From Acidobacteriota bacterium (GTDB taxonomy: Bacteria > Acidobacteriota > UBA6911), in the NCBI GenBank assembly GCA_012719455.1, contig JAAYAJ010000003.1, positions 1-58,828 of the forward strand: a DNA stretch of 58,828 bases. The letters run 5' to 3'. Position numbers and translations under genes: made by a program. Positions 24,573 to 33,066 of this stretch are shown one piece after another. How positions within the stretch are numbered: position 1 is the stretch's first letter; every line of letters begins with the position of its first letter. The notes beneath the pieces are model-generated. The model saw only the letters and a list, made by a program, of their open reading frames with translations. It made no database searches and was not told where the DNA came from.

Positions 24573-25798
24573 CCTCGATGGTTGACGCCCTGTCCCACGT
24601 GGCGGCCTTGAGGCCGAAATCGGGCGCCCGCACCGGCCTCCGGCCGGACGGGGTGTCCCATGCGAGGGAGGAACTGGTTTCCCTGCTGGGGGGGAGGGAG
24701 GAGCGCAACGACCGCGGCAACCATTTCCAGGTGCGGCGCCGCTTCGCCGGGCCCGCACCGGAACCCCTGACTCCCCGGGCCTGGAACCTGGTCTTCCCCG
24801 GGGTCGCCCCGCTCCCCTGCGATCCCGCCGGCTGGCTGTTTCTCGATACCGAGACCACGGGCTTGTCCGGCGGCACGGGGACCTGCGCCTTCCTGGTGGG
24901 GGTTGGATGGTGGGAGGGGGACGGGTTCACGGTCGAACAGTATTTCATGCGCGACTACGGGGAGGAACCGTCGCTGCTCGAGGCGCTGGCCGAACGGTTG
25001 GACGCGCACCGGGTGCTGGTCACCTACAACGGTAAGAGTTTCGACTGGCCGCTGCTCGAGACCCGCTTCCGGATGGCACGCTTTGGCGCGGTGCCGCAAC
25101 CCTCGGTGCACCTGGACCTGCTCTATCCCGCCCGGCGCCTGTGGAGGTGGAGCCTGGAATCGGTCGCCCTGGCGGAAGTGGAGCGCCATGTCCTGGGATT
25201 CGACCGCGGGGGGGACATCCCCTCGGCCTCTATCCCCGGCCGGTACTTCGATTTTATCCGGGGCGGCGCGGCGGCGCCGATCGCGGAGGTTTTTCGCCAC
25301 AACCAGATGGACCTCCGCGGCCTGGCGGTGCTCGCCCTGCGCCTCGACCGGATCCTCGGGGACCCCGAGCACAGCGGTTGTGCCGGCGGTGAGCTCCTCG
25401 GCATCGCCCGGATGCTGCAAAAATCGGGCGAGGGGGCGCGCGCCCGGAGGTTGTTCCGGAAATCGCTTGAGGAGGGCCTCCCTCCGGGGGGCCGGCTCTG
25501 CGCCGAGCGCGAACTGGCCCTGATGGCCAAGCGGGAGCGTGACTTCACGGTCTCGAACAGGTTATGGGAACGGCTCCTCTCCGGGTCCCCCGAAGGGCTC
25601 GAGGCGTACGAACAGCTGGCCATGTACCATGAACATCGCGCGCGGCATCCGGAAAAGGCACTGGACCTGGTTCGGGAGGCCCTCGGAAGGCTTCAGGATC
25701 GTTTCCGTTCGGGGGCGATGACCGAGGATCGGTACCGGAGGTGGCACGCGAGGCTCTGCCGGCGCCGCGAACGGCTCGAACGCAAATGCCTCCCGTGA
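24569..25798 (+). CDS. mrfB: RNase H-like 3'-5' exonuclease (MrfB/YprB-type) with TPR-like end
   Basis: This encodes 409 residues. The start ATGA overlaps the stop of the helicase gene, which indicates translational coupling. The exonuclease domain opens LFLDTETTGLSGGTGTCAFL (motif I DTETTG, 93-98), then VTYNGKSFDWPLLETRF (motif II region) and HNQMDLRGLAVLALRLD (motif III region). These are the DnaQ-like YprB blocks. The last 120 residues (LLGIARMLQKSGEGARARRL ... HPEKALDLVREALGRL) look like tetratricopeptide helices. It is likely to degrade DNA ends during interstrand-damage repair with MrfA. Confidence 0.88.
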   Translation: MTSMVDALSHVAALRPKSGARTGLRPDGVSHAREELVSLLGGREERNDRGNHFQVRRRFAGPAPEPLTPRAWNLVFPGVAPLPCDPAGWLFLDTETTGLSGGTGTCAFLVGVGWWEGDGFTVEQYFMRDYGEEPSLLEALAERLDAHRVLVTYNGKSFDWPLLETRFRMARFGAVPQPSVHLDLLYPARRLWRWSLESVALAEVERHVLGFDRGGDIPSASIPGRYFDFIRGGAAAPIAEVFRHNQMDLRGLAVLALRLDRILGDPEHSGCAGGELLGIARMLQKSGEGARARRLFRKSLEEGLPPGGRLCAERELALMAKRERDFTVSNRLWERLLSGSPEGLEAYEQLAMYHEHRARHPEKALDLVREALGRLQDRFRSGAMTEDRYRRWHARLCRRRERLERKCLP

Positions 25799-25965
25799 CC
25801 GGTTTCGATCCCCCTGCGCCCCGGGCGGGGTTGCGGCGGGTGAGAAGCGATCTTAATACATGCTTTAGAAAATGATGGTATGACGGGAAACAGGAATCCG
25901 CATTGCGACGGCCGCCCGGCGGCCGTTCCCGCCCCGATACCCGCAGCATGCTACCGCTAGAGCGC

Positions 25966-25995
25966 GGGGACCCGGGCCGTCAGGCCCGGGTCCCC
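25966..25995 (+). terminator. Perfect GC hairpin between convergent genes
   Basis: GGGGACCCGGGCC (25966-25978) pairs fully with 25983-25995 around GTCA: a 13-bp stem between the ends of mrfB and the DsbA-like gene. It has no T-run on either strand, so it is a possible but weak bidirectional terminator. The rest of the 25799-26024 gap holds no gene. Confidence 0.5.
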
Positions 25996-26024
25996 GAAAT
26001 ACCCGTGTAAAGACGCGCGCCCGG

Positions 26025-27080
26025 TTACTCCCCGGGGGCCAGTTCTTCGTCGATGATGGCGGTGACCTCGTCGAAAGAACGGACTCCCCCGAAATACCGG
26101 CCGTTGACGAACAGCGTCGGTGTTCCATCGACCCCCGCTGTCGAGCCCTCGCGGATGTCTTTTCGGACCCGGTCACGGTGGCGTCCGGAGCCGAGGCATG
26201 AACCGAAGGCCGCGCCGTCCAGTTCCAGGGAAGCGGCCATCGCTCTGATGGCCTCCTCCCCCAGCCCGTCCGGGGCGGCGAAGAGCAGGTCGTGCATTTC
26301 CCAGAAGCGATTCTGGTCGGCCGCGCAGAGAGAGGCTTCGGCCGCCCTTTCGGCGTTGGGGTGAAGGTTCCGGAGCGGAAACTGGCGGAAGACGAGGCGC
26401 ACCTGCCGGTCGTAGTGCGCTGCGATCTTTCGGAGCGTCTCGCCGTATTGCCGGCAGTAGGGGCACGCGAAATCGGAAAACAGCGTCAGGACCACCGGAG
26501 CGTCGGCGGGGCCGAGCGCAGGGTGGTCCGACGATTGCAGTTCGAATCGGAGCGGGGGGAGAGAGCGTTTCACCCTGTGCTCCCCTTCCAGCCTCTTCAG
26601 CAGCTTTGCCCGCGCGCGGTTCTCGCGCTCTGTGCGGAGGTGCCGTGCCACCAGCGGCAGCGCCGCTTCCCTGGATACGGTGATGCGCTCTTCGTTATCC
26701 CGGTAGAAGTCCTCGATCTCCTCGGCCGTCGGTTCAAACTCCGCGGGCGGGAGCTCTTTCGCGAGCAGCGCCTCCACGGCGATCCCCTGCCTGCCGGCTT
26801 CCGCCGCGAGCAGTCGCTCTTCGAGGAGGCGTTCGAGTGCCTCTTCGAGGATTTCATGCCGCCGGTGCGCGTGGGTGGCCTGGGCGCGCGCGGTTTTGAG
26901 CTCCAGCGCCTCCAGTTCAGCCTGCGCCGCGGCGCGGACCTCGGCTTCGCTGATAACGACGTCTCCGAGGGTGGCCAAAGGGGGGGCGCCCCCCCGCTCC
27001 TCCGCCAATGACGGGGGGCGGATGGGCCCCAGGCACAAAAGCAGCAGGCCCATGGCGATAGCGGTCCTGGTGCGTGACAT
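26025..27080 (-). CDS. Periplasmic SurA-N/thioredoxin-like (DsbA-type) fusion protein
   Basis: This encodes 351 residues with a signal peptide (MSRTRTAIAMGLLLLCLG). Residues about 35-170 are helical, rich in Glu, Ala and Arg, beginning with LATLGDVVISEAEVRAAA, the hallmark of SurA/PpiC-type chaperone N-domains. Residues about 190-350 form a DsbA-type domain with CPYC at 206-209 and the cis-proline in GTPTLFVNG. This layout suits a chaperone-linked thiol oxidoreductase that meets unfolded proteins in the periplasm. The ATG at 27080 has GGAGG ahead. The gene faces away from the kor operon. Confidence 0.85.
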   Translation of the reverse strand: MSRTRTAIAMGLLLLCLGPIRPPSLAEERGGAPPLATLGDVVISEAEVRAAAQAELEALELKTARAQATHAHRRHEILEEALERLLEERLLAAEAGRQGIAVEALLAKELPPAEFEPTAEEIEDFYRDNEERITVSREAALPLVARHLRTERENRARAKLLKRLEGEHRVKRSLPPLRFELQSSDHPALGPADAPVVLTLFSDFACPYCRQYGETLRKIAAHYDRQVRLVFRQFPLRNLHPNAERAAEASLCAADQNRFWEMHDLLFAAPDGLGEEAIRAMAASLELDGAAFGSCLGSGRHRDRVRKDIREGSTAGVDGTPTLFVNGRYFGGVRSFDEVTAIIDEELAPGE

Positions 27081-27273
27081 ATCGGCGCCTCCTGTTCCCG
27101 GAAAGAACCAGGCCGTCATGGTAACCGAGGCCCCCTCCCGGGCCAAGGGCGAAGATCGGAAATGAAGGCGTATTTCGTTAATTTGCCAACATTTGGATTG
27201 TAAAAGGGGATTTATTTATTGCCACGGGAATATCTGGACGGTAAGTTTAACGCGACAGGAGGGAGGACGTCTT

Positions 27274-27525
27274 ATGTCGGACGGTAAAAAAACCCGGGGA
27301 CCCCGGGGAACGGTGACCATCAATCCCGAACTCTGCAAAGGGTGCGGATTCTGCATCGAGTTCTGTCCTTCCGGAGTGCTGGCATTCAGCGACACCTTCA
27401 ACGACAAGGGGTACCACACCCCGCAGGCGGCCAGGCCCGAAGCCTGCACCGGCTGCGACCTGTGCGGCGCCTACTGTCCGGACTTCGCGATTTTCGGATC
27501 GCTGAAAGAAAAGGTGGTCGCTTGA
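27274..27525 (+). CDS. korD: 2-oxoacid:ferredoxin oxidoreductase, ferredoxin-like delta subunit
   Basis: This encodes 83 residues carrying two 4Fe-4S motifs, CKGCGFCIEFCP and CTGCDLCGAYCP. It is the electron-wire subunit of a KorDABC-type complex. The ATG follows GGAGGGAGGACG. It leads a tightly packed operon: 11 bases to korA, then four-base overlaps between the next genes. Confidence 0.9.
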   Translation: MSDGKKTRGPRGTVTINPELCKGCGFCIEFCPSGVLAFSDTFNDKGYHTPQAARPEACTGCDLCGAYCPDFAIFGSLKEKVVA

Positions 27526-27536
27526 AAGGAGAACGA

Positions 27537-28730
27537 GTGAAAGCCGATCCCAAAGGAGTCCTGACCGGGGCCCACTTTTTTGACGGGGACCATGCCTGTT
27601 GCGAGGGGGCGCTCTCGGCCGGGTGCCGCTTCGTGGCCGGGTACCCCATCACCCCCTCGACGGAGATCGTAGAGAGGATTGCTGCCCGTTTCCCCTCCGT
27701 CGGCGGGATGTTCATCCAGATGGAGGACGAGATCGCCTCCTCCATCGCGATCCAGGGCGCCGTCTGGGGGGGGGCCAAGGCGATGACCGTGACATCGGGT
27801 CCCGGGCTTTCCTTGATGATGGAACATATCGGGTTGGCCGCCATGCTGGAGACTCCGTGCGTGTTCGTGGACGTGCAGCGCAGCGGCCCCTCCACGGGGC
27901 TCCCGACCATGCCCGCGCAGGGGGACATGATGCAGGCGCGCTGGGGCAGCCACGGCGACTACGAGATCATCGCCCTCTGCCCCAACAGTCCCCAGGAGTG
28001 CTACGACCTGACCATCGAGGCCTTCAACCTGGCCGAGGAATACCGAGTTCCCGTCATGATGATGATGGACGAGTGCGTCGGCCACATGACCGAAAAGGTC
28101 ATCATTCCCAGGGCGGAGGAGATCGAGGTGACGCCCCGCCGCTTCACGACGCTGAAACCGGGGAAGTACCTCCCCTACCAGGCCAAGCGGAACGAGATTC
28201 CGCCCATGGTCAAGGCGGGGGATGGATACCGTTTTCACGTCACCGGCCTCACCCACGATGAGCGGGGTTATCCGGCGATGAACGCCGAGGCGCACGACCG
28301 CTGCGTGCGGCGGCTCGTGGAAAAGATCAGGAACAACGCGAGGCGGATCATCCGGATCGAGGAGACCGACACCGCGGACGCCGAGGTGGTGGTCGTCTCC
28401 TACGGTATCACGTCCCGGGTGGCGGGGAAGGCTATCCAGATGGCCAGGGCGGACGGGCTCAAGGTCGGCCACCTGCGCCTCATCACGGCCTGGCCCTTTC
28501 CCGAACGGCGGCTGCGCACGCTGGCCTCCCACGTGAAGGCCTTCGTCCTGCCGGAACTCAACTTCGGCCAGATGTTCTTCGAACTGCAGCGCGTCATCGA
28601 AGGGAAGGCCGCCTGCTACCCGGTCGCCCATGCCGGGGGGACCGTGCACGATCCCGAGGCCATCTATCGGCGGATCATGTATGCGGCCCGGCACGCGCGC
28701 ATGAGGGAAAAGAAGGAGGTGACCCGATGA
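27537..28730 (+). CDS. korA: 2-oxoacid:ferredoxin oxidoreductase alpha subunit (Kor/Vor type)
   Basis: This encodes 397 residues from GTG at 27537 (AAAGGAG upstream). The N-terminal CCEGALSAGCRFVAGYPITP is the pyruvate/ferredoxin-oxidoreductase domain I motif for the alpha subunit. The protein continues with the long PAQGDMMQARWG segment and a C-terminal domain (LRLITAWPFPERRL, VLPELNFGQM). The complex oxidises a 2-oxoacid such as 2-oxoglutarate to the acyl-CoA, with CO2 and reduced ferredoxin as products, and may run backwards in fixation. Which 2-oxoacid is used cannot be read with certainty. Confidence 0.9.
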   Translation: MKADPKGVLTGAHFFDGDHACCEGALSAGCRFVAGYPITPSTEIVERIAARFPSVGGMFIQMEDEIASSIAIQGAVWGGAKAMTVTSGPGLSLMMEHIGLAAMLETPCVFVDVQRSGPSTGLPTMPAQGDMMQARWGSHGDYEIIALCPNSPQECYDLTIEAFNLAEEYRVPVMMMMDECVGHMTEKVIIPRAEEIEVTPRRFTTLKPGKYLPYQAKRNEIPPMVKAGDGYRFHVTGLTHDERGYPAMNAEAHDRCVRRLVEKIRNNARRIIRIEETDTADAEVVVVSYGITSRVAGKAIQMARADGLKVGHLRLITAWPFPERRLRTLASHVKAFVLPELNFGQMFFELQRVIEGKAACYPVAHAGGTVHDPEAIYRRIMYAARHARMREKKEVTR

Positions 28731-29578
28731 GTCGCGTCAACCCCGTGAACCAATACCTGCGGATGGACCGCATGCCCCATATCTGGTGTTCCGGGTGCGG
28801 GCTCGGGACCACGGTCAACTGCTTCATCCGGGCCGTCAAGGATTGCGGATTCCCCCTGGACCAGGTGGCGGTGGTGTCGGGGATCGGCTGCGCCGGCCGG
28901 GTGGCCGGCTATCTCAAGTTGGACAGCTTTCACACGACCCACGGCCGCCCCATCCCCTTCGCTACCGGCCTCAAGCTGGCCAACCCGAAATTGAAGGTGG
29001 TCGTGATCAGCGGCGACGGCGACCTTTTCGCCATCGGCGGCAATCATTTCATCCACGCGGCCCGCAGGAACATGGACCTGACGGTCGTGTGCGTCAACAA
29101 TTTCACCTACGGCATGACGGGGGGGCAGCTGACGCCGACCACCCCGATCGACGCCATCTCGTCCACCTCCCCCTACGGCAATTTCGAGGAGCCGTTCAAC
29201 CTGCCGTTTCTGGCCGAGTCGGCCGGGGCGGTCTACGTTGCGCGCTGGACCACCTATCACGTCAAGCAGGCCGCCAAGTCGATCCGGGAAGCGATCCAGA
29301 AGAACGGGCTCAGCTTCGTGGAGATCATCAGCCCCTGCCCGACCCTCTACGGGAGAAGAAACAAGCTCGGGGACGGGCTGGCGATGATGAAGGCGTTCAA
29401 GGAGAACAGCTCCATCGTCAATGGGGCGGACACGCGCGGGGTCGGCATGGATTTCAAGGGGAAGATCGTCTGCGGCAAATTTATCGACCGCGAAAAGCCG
29501 TCCTTCCTCGATATGTACCACGCGACCATGTCGGAACGGTTCGGGCCCTTCTACGAATGCTACGAGGGAGTGCAATGA
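28727..29578 (+). CDS. korB: 2-oxoacid:ferredoxin oxidoreductase beta subunit (thiamine diphosphate binding)
   Basis: This encodes 283 residues; the ATG overlaps the TGA of korA. The N-terminal WCSGCGLGTTV and the thiamine diphosphate motif GDGDLFAIGGNHFIHAARRN, ending in NNFTYGMTGGQ, are exactly the KorB signatures. This is the catalytic subunit binding the thiamine cofactor. Confidence 0.92.
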   Translation: MSRVNPVNQYLRMDRMPHIWCSGCGLGTTVNCFIRAVKDCGFPLDQVAVVSGIGCAGRVAGYLKLDSFHTTHGRPIPFATGLKLANPKLKVVVISGDGDLFAIGGNHFIHAARRNMDLTVVCVNNFTYGMTGGQLTPTTPIDAISSTSPYGNFEEPFNLPFLAESAGAVYVARWTTYHVKQAAKSIREAIQKNGLSFVEIISPCPTLYGRRNKLGDGLAMMKAFKENSSIVNGADTRGVGMDFKGKIVCGKFIDREKPSFLDMYHATMSERFGPFYECYEGVQ

Positions 29579-30117
29579 GCACGACGGAGATCAAGTTCGC
29601 GGGTCTGGGGGGGCAGGGGGTCATCCTGGCCGGGATCATCATCGGCCGCGCCGCCAGCATCTATGACAACAAATACGCGACGCTCACGCAGAGCTTCGGG
29701 CCGGAAGCGCGCGGGAGCGCCTGCAGCGCCCAGGTCATCCTCTCGGACGAAAAGATCCTCTACCCCTACGTGACCCGGCCCGAGGTCCTGATGGCGCTGT
29801 CGCAGGAGGCGTTCAACAAGTTCCTCCCGGAAGCCAGGGACAACGCCACCATCATCATCGAGGAGGAACTGGTCCGTCCCAAGGGGCTCAAGCCGGGGAT
29901 GAAGGTCTTCGGCATCCCGGCCACCCGGCTGGCCGAGGAACTGGGGCGCAAGATGATCCTCAACATCGTCATGGTCGGGTTCTTCACCGCGGTGACGAAG
30001 CTGGTCAACTACGAAACCGTGCGGGAGGCCGTGAAGGCGTCCGTGCCCCACGGCACCGAACATATGAACCTGCGGGCCTACGACCGCGGCTACGAGTACG
30101 GCCAGGCCCTGCTGTGA
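29575..30117 (+). CDS. korC: 2-oxoacid:ferredoxin oxidoreductase gamma subunit
   Basis: This encodes 180 residues, with the ATG overlapping the korB stop. GLGGQGVILAGIIIGRAA at the N-terminus and FGPEARGSACSAQVILS are the family marks of the gamma domain that holds the acyl-CoA end. It closes the DABC gene order. Confidence 0.92.
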   Translation: MSTTEIKFAGLGGQGVILAGIIIGRAASIYDNKYATLTQSFGPEARGSACSAQVILSDEKILYPYVTRPEVLMALSQEAFNKFLPEARDNATIIIEEELVRPKGLKPGMKVFGIPATRLAEELGRKMILNIVMVGFFTAVTKLVNYETVREAVKASVPHGTEHMNLRAYDRGYEYGQALL

Positions 30118-30242
30118 TGGCGCGCCCCCTCATAATCCCGGGGCCGCGGTTGAAAAGGATTGACTGGCCCTGTTGCTGCCGGTAAATTACACGATTTTAA
30201 GCTGCTGTGCGCCCCGGCGCATGGAAGGAAAGGAACCAGACC

Positions 30243-30428
30243 ATGGCAGAGAAGAAAAAGATGTCCAAAACGGCGCGCGCCAGCCTCGGCAACAAGTCGG
30301 AGGCTTACGCGCAGGCTTGCCCGCAATGCGGCACCGCGATGGTGGCGACCAAGGTGATCAAATACGCGGGGATGCCGGGAGGCATGTTCTGGGTCTGCCC
30401 CAAGGACGAAAACCGGATCAAGATCTGA
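30243..30428 (+). CDS. Small zinc-ribbon-like protein
   Basis: This encodes 61 residues. After a basic, lysine-rich start (MAEKKKMSKTARA) comes CPQCGTAMV, then WVCPKDENR, so that only three cysteines are visible in a ribbon-like order. The ATG has AAGGAAAGG ahead. It lies 125 bases after korC and may be transcribed with it. The role is unknown. Confidence 0.65.
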   Translation: MAEKKKMSKTARASLGNKSEAYAQACPQCGTAMVATKVIKYAGMPGGMFWVCPKDENRIKI

Positions 30429-30450
30429 TCCCGCCATGCGGCCCCGGTAT

Positions 30451-30482
30451 AACGCCCACGGGCGTTTCCTCCCGTAGGAAAC
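30451..30482 (+). other. Two adjoining small hairpins after the zinc-ribbon gene
   Basis: AACGCC-CACG-GGCGTT (30451-30466) and GTTTCCT-CCCGT-AGGAAAC (30464-30482) share three bases, so only one can form fully at a time. There is no T-run. They may terminate the kor transcript weakly; an attenuator role is possible but not supported by other evidence. Confidence 0.4.
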
Positions 30483-30507
30483 CCGCGTTTCCCGCCCGGC
30501 CGCTGAA

Positions 30508-32142
30508 TCACTTCTCCCGGCTTACATAATAGGATCGAATCCATTCATCCAGGGCCGCCTTGGGATCGTGCACCACCTCGGGAGTGATTTCGAACCGGAT
30601 CCCTTCGGCCCCGCGGATCAGGTTCAGCCCGTGTTCGTAATCCCGGAAGATCCCGGCGAAGATCTCTTCCGGCCGCTCTCCGCTCTCGTAGGCCCTCCGG
30701 CTCAAGATTCGGGCCGCCTCGGGGTGCAGGCGGATCTCGATGTCGTTTTTCTGCGACCACTCCCCGGCGATCGAATCGAGGGCGGCTTCCAGTTCCCGGA
30801 GCCTGAGGGCCCGGGCGGACTGCAGGATCTCCTCGAGGACCTCGTCGGGATGATCCACCAGCCTCTCTGTCAGTTCCAGCCGCTTTACCGCGGAATGGGG
30901 GAGGTGGTACTTGTACTCACGAAAGATCCGCTCGCACACCCCGACCAGGCTTCGTGCTCCCGTATGCTCCTCGTAGGCCCGTTCGGCAATCCGGTAGAGG
31001 CCCGCGTCGGTGTACGACAGCTCGATCCCGTAGGCTTCAAATGCGTTGACGTACTGGCGCATGATGGAGCCTTCGGAATTTTTCATGATTTCGAACAGGT
31101 CGTCCACCCCGAGTTCATGGCAGGCCACCACCACCGGCAGGCGTCCCACGAATTCTGATTCGAACCCGTACTCGATGAAATCGACGCTCTTGACCTCCCG
31201 GAACCAGTCCTCGTCCTTCGGCGCCCGGCGCCCCTCGGCGTTGAACCCGATCGCTTTTCCTCCCAGGCGTTTGCTGATGATGTCCGGGAGCCGGTTGAAG
31301 GCGCCGCTGACGATGAAGAGGATGTGACGGGTGTTGATGACCTGCCGGGTGACCTTACCCTTGGACTGGAACTCCATGGCCGCCTGCAGCTGGGAGGTCA
31401 GGTCGAACGGGGTGCGCAGGCTGACCTCCGTCTCCTCCATGAGCTTGAGCAGGCCGCGCTGCACCCCTCCCCCGCTGACGTCCCTCCCCAGGATGTTCGC
31501 GGGGGTGGCGATCTTGTCTATTTCGTCGAGATAGATGATGCCGTACTCCGCCAGGCGCACGTTTCCGTCCGCCTTCTGCACCAGTTCCCGGACCAGATCC
31601 TCCACGTCCCCCCCGACATAACCCGTTTCGGAAAACTTGGTGGCGTCCGCTTTCACGAAAGGGACCCCGATGAGGTCGGCTATGGTCCGGACCAGGTAGG
31701 TTTTCCCCACCCCGGTGGGGCCGAGCATGATGATGTTCTGCTTGGAGTATTCCTTGCAGGGAACATTCGCGGAGCAGCGCCGGATGTGGTTGTAATGGTC
31801 GCAAATGGCTGTGGCCAGAACCTTTTTGGCATCTTCCTGCCGGACCACGAAACGGTCGAGGTATTTTTTGATGTCCCGGGGGAGGTAATCGAACTCGAGG
31901 TCAAGGGGGGATTCGGTGGTCTCGTCCCCCTCCTCGGCGGTCCTGGCCTCCTCCGGCCTGGAGCCGATAACCCCGAGCTTGATCTGGTTGCCGTACTTCT
32001 TGGAGAAAAACTCCTCCATGTCCTTGCGTAACTCATCCGGATTTGGCCATTTAGGGCCATTGCATTCAAACAAGACAGCCTCCCCGACCGCATGTGGACA
32101 GCAAACCCATCCGGGCGATCTACTTAAAGTATGGGTTCGCAT
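30508..32142 (-). CDS. ClpX-like AAA+ unfoldase without the classical zinc domain
   Basis: This encodes about 544 residues. The AAA+ module is close to ClpX: PRDIKKYLDRFVVRQEDAKK, Walker A LGPTGVGKTYLVRTIA, then FSETGYVGGDVED and Walker B IIYLDEIDKIA, and the SGGGVQRGLLKLME loop. Sequences after the AAA core (TGARSLVGVCERIFREY) are also ClpX-like. The pore loop differs from ClpX GYVG only slightly. The usual N-terminal C4 zinc domain is replaced by a short segment with two adjacent cysteines and another (VCCPHAVGEAVLFEC). The tail of about 130 residues is extra. The start is uncertain between 32142 and the ATG at 32019. It lies downstream of an unrecognised protein gene. Confidence 0.8.
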   Translation of the reverse strand: MRTHTLSRSPGWVCCPHAVGEAVLFECNGPKWPNPDELRKDMEEFFSKKYGNQIKLGVIGSRPEEARTAEEGDETTESPLDLEFDYLPRDIKKYLDRFVVRQEDAKKVLATAICDHYNHIRRCSANVPCKEYSKQNIIMLGPTGVGKTYLVRTIADLIGVPFVKADATKFSETGYVGGDVEDLVRELVQKADGNVRLAEYGIIYLDEIDKIATPANILGRDVSGGGVQRGLLKLMEETEVSLRTPFDLTSQLQAAMEFQSKGKVTRQVINTRHILFIVSGAFNRLPDIISKRLGGKAIGFNAEGRRAPKDEDWFREVKSVDFIEYGFESEFVGRLPVVVACHELGVDDLFEIMKNSEGSIMRQYVNAFEAYGIELSYTDAGLYRIAERAYEEHTGARSLVGVCERIFREYKYHLPHSAVKRLELTERLVDHPDEVLEEILQSARALRLRELEAALDSIAGEWSQKNDIEIRLHPEAARILSRRAYESGERPEEIFAGIFRDYEHGLNLIRGAEGIRFEITPEVVHDPKAALDEWIRSYYVSREK

Positions 32143-32201
32143 CCGCCAAAAATCAACCTGCGGCCCGGGAATTCGGGCGCCTTGCATGGTGGGGATGGTG
32201 C

Positions 32202-32885
32202 TTAGGAACGCGCGCGCCTGCGCGGCAGGTCGACCTTCTTGTCCGGGCTTTTCGGAGGATTACGGCGGGATTTTGTGGGGGACTTGCGGGCGGCTGCTGC
32301 CGGTTTCGGCTTGTTCTCCGCCGGTTTTCTTTTCTGCGCGTCGGGGCCGGCAAGAATCCGGTTGACCGGCGGCGGGGGCTCCTGGCGATCCTGGAGCTCT
32401 CTTTCAAAACCCTGCAGGAGGACGTTGGCGCGCTGGACCAGCAGCGGATCGCCGGCAAAGGACTTGGCGCCCCGCACAATCCGGGCCAGGTGGGCTTTCA
32501 CGAGGATGTAAAAATCGAGCGCCGCGCCGGCCCGGTTCTTGCGGAGGGCGCGGATGATCGGGACGTAGGTCTCGAGGATGAGCGGTTCCTCCGCCGCGAG
32601 CGCGATTTCGAAGGTGCTCTGGAGGGATGGAACGCCTTCTTTCTCAAGGGCATAATCTTTTTGGCCACCGGCAGCCGCCAAGTCCGGGGCGTCGTCCGCC
32701 TGCTTCAGCTGGCGCCAGAAGGCGGGGGGGAGCGCCTTGAGGTTCCGGATCTGATCCGCGACGTCACTCTCCATCGCGTTCCAGAAGGCAATGGTCAGGT
32801 TGTTTTTCGTAAATCTCTGCTTAAGGCTAAGATACAGCTTCAATAGGGTGTTCTGGCGTTCGTTGATGGAGCCTTGCAGGTTCAT
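32202..32885 (-). CDS. Unrecognised helical protein with strongly basic C-terminal tail
   Basis: This encodes 227 residues. Residues 1-160 appear all-helical with a ferritin-like or rubrerythrin-like rhythm (LTIAFWNAMESDVADQIRNL, then FEIALAAEEPLILETYVPII) but the full metal-ligand set is not obvious. The last 55 residues are Lys/Arg/Pro/Ala rich (AENKPKPAAAARKSP and RRNPPKSPDKKVDLPRRRAR), like nucleic-acid-binding histone-H1-type tails. There is no signal peptide. It is the gene before the ClpX-like gene on the same strand, with a gap of about 60 bases. I cannot assign a function. Confidence 0.6.
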   Translation of the reverse strand: MNLQGSINERQNTLLKLYLSLKQRFTKNNLTIAFWNAMESDVADQIRNLKALPPAFWRQLKQADDAPDLAAAGGQKDYALEKEGVPSLQSTFEIALAAEEPLILETYVPIIRALRKNRAGAALDFYILVKAHLARIVRGAKSFAGDPLLVQRANVLLQGFERELQDRQEPPPPVNRILAGPDAQKRKPAENKPKPAAAARKSPTKSRRNPPKSPDKKVDLPRRRARS

Positions 32886-33066
32886 GGGCCGCTCCCGTCC
32901 AACAACAGGTGACCAACCGCATTAAGAAGAGCCGGGTTTTCACTGTATCAGACCATCTCGGCAGCTGTAAAGCCCCTTGTTCATATTATTTTAAGGTCTT
33001 TTTCGCCCGGTTGCCGTGATAGGATGCGGCCCAGGGAAAACCGCTGCGGCAGGAGGAGACTGGGCC

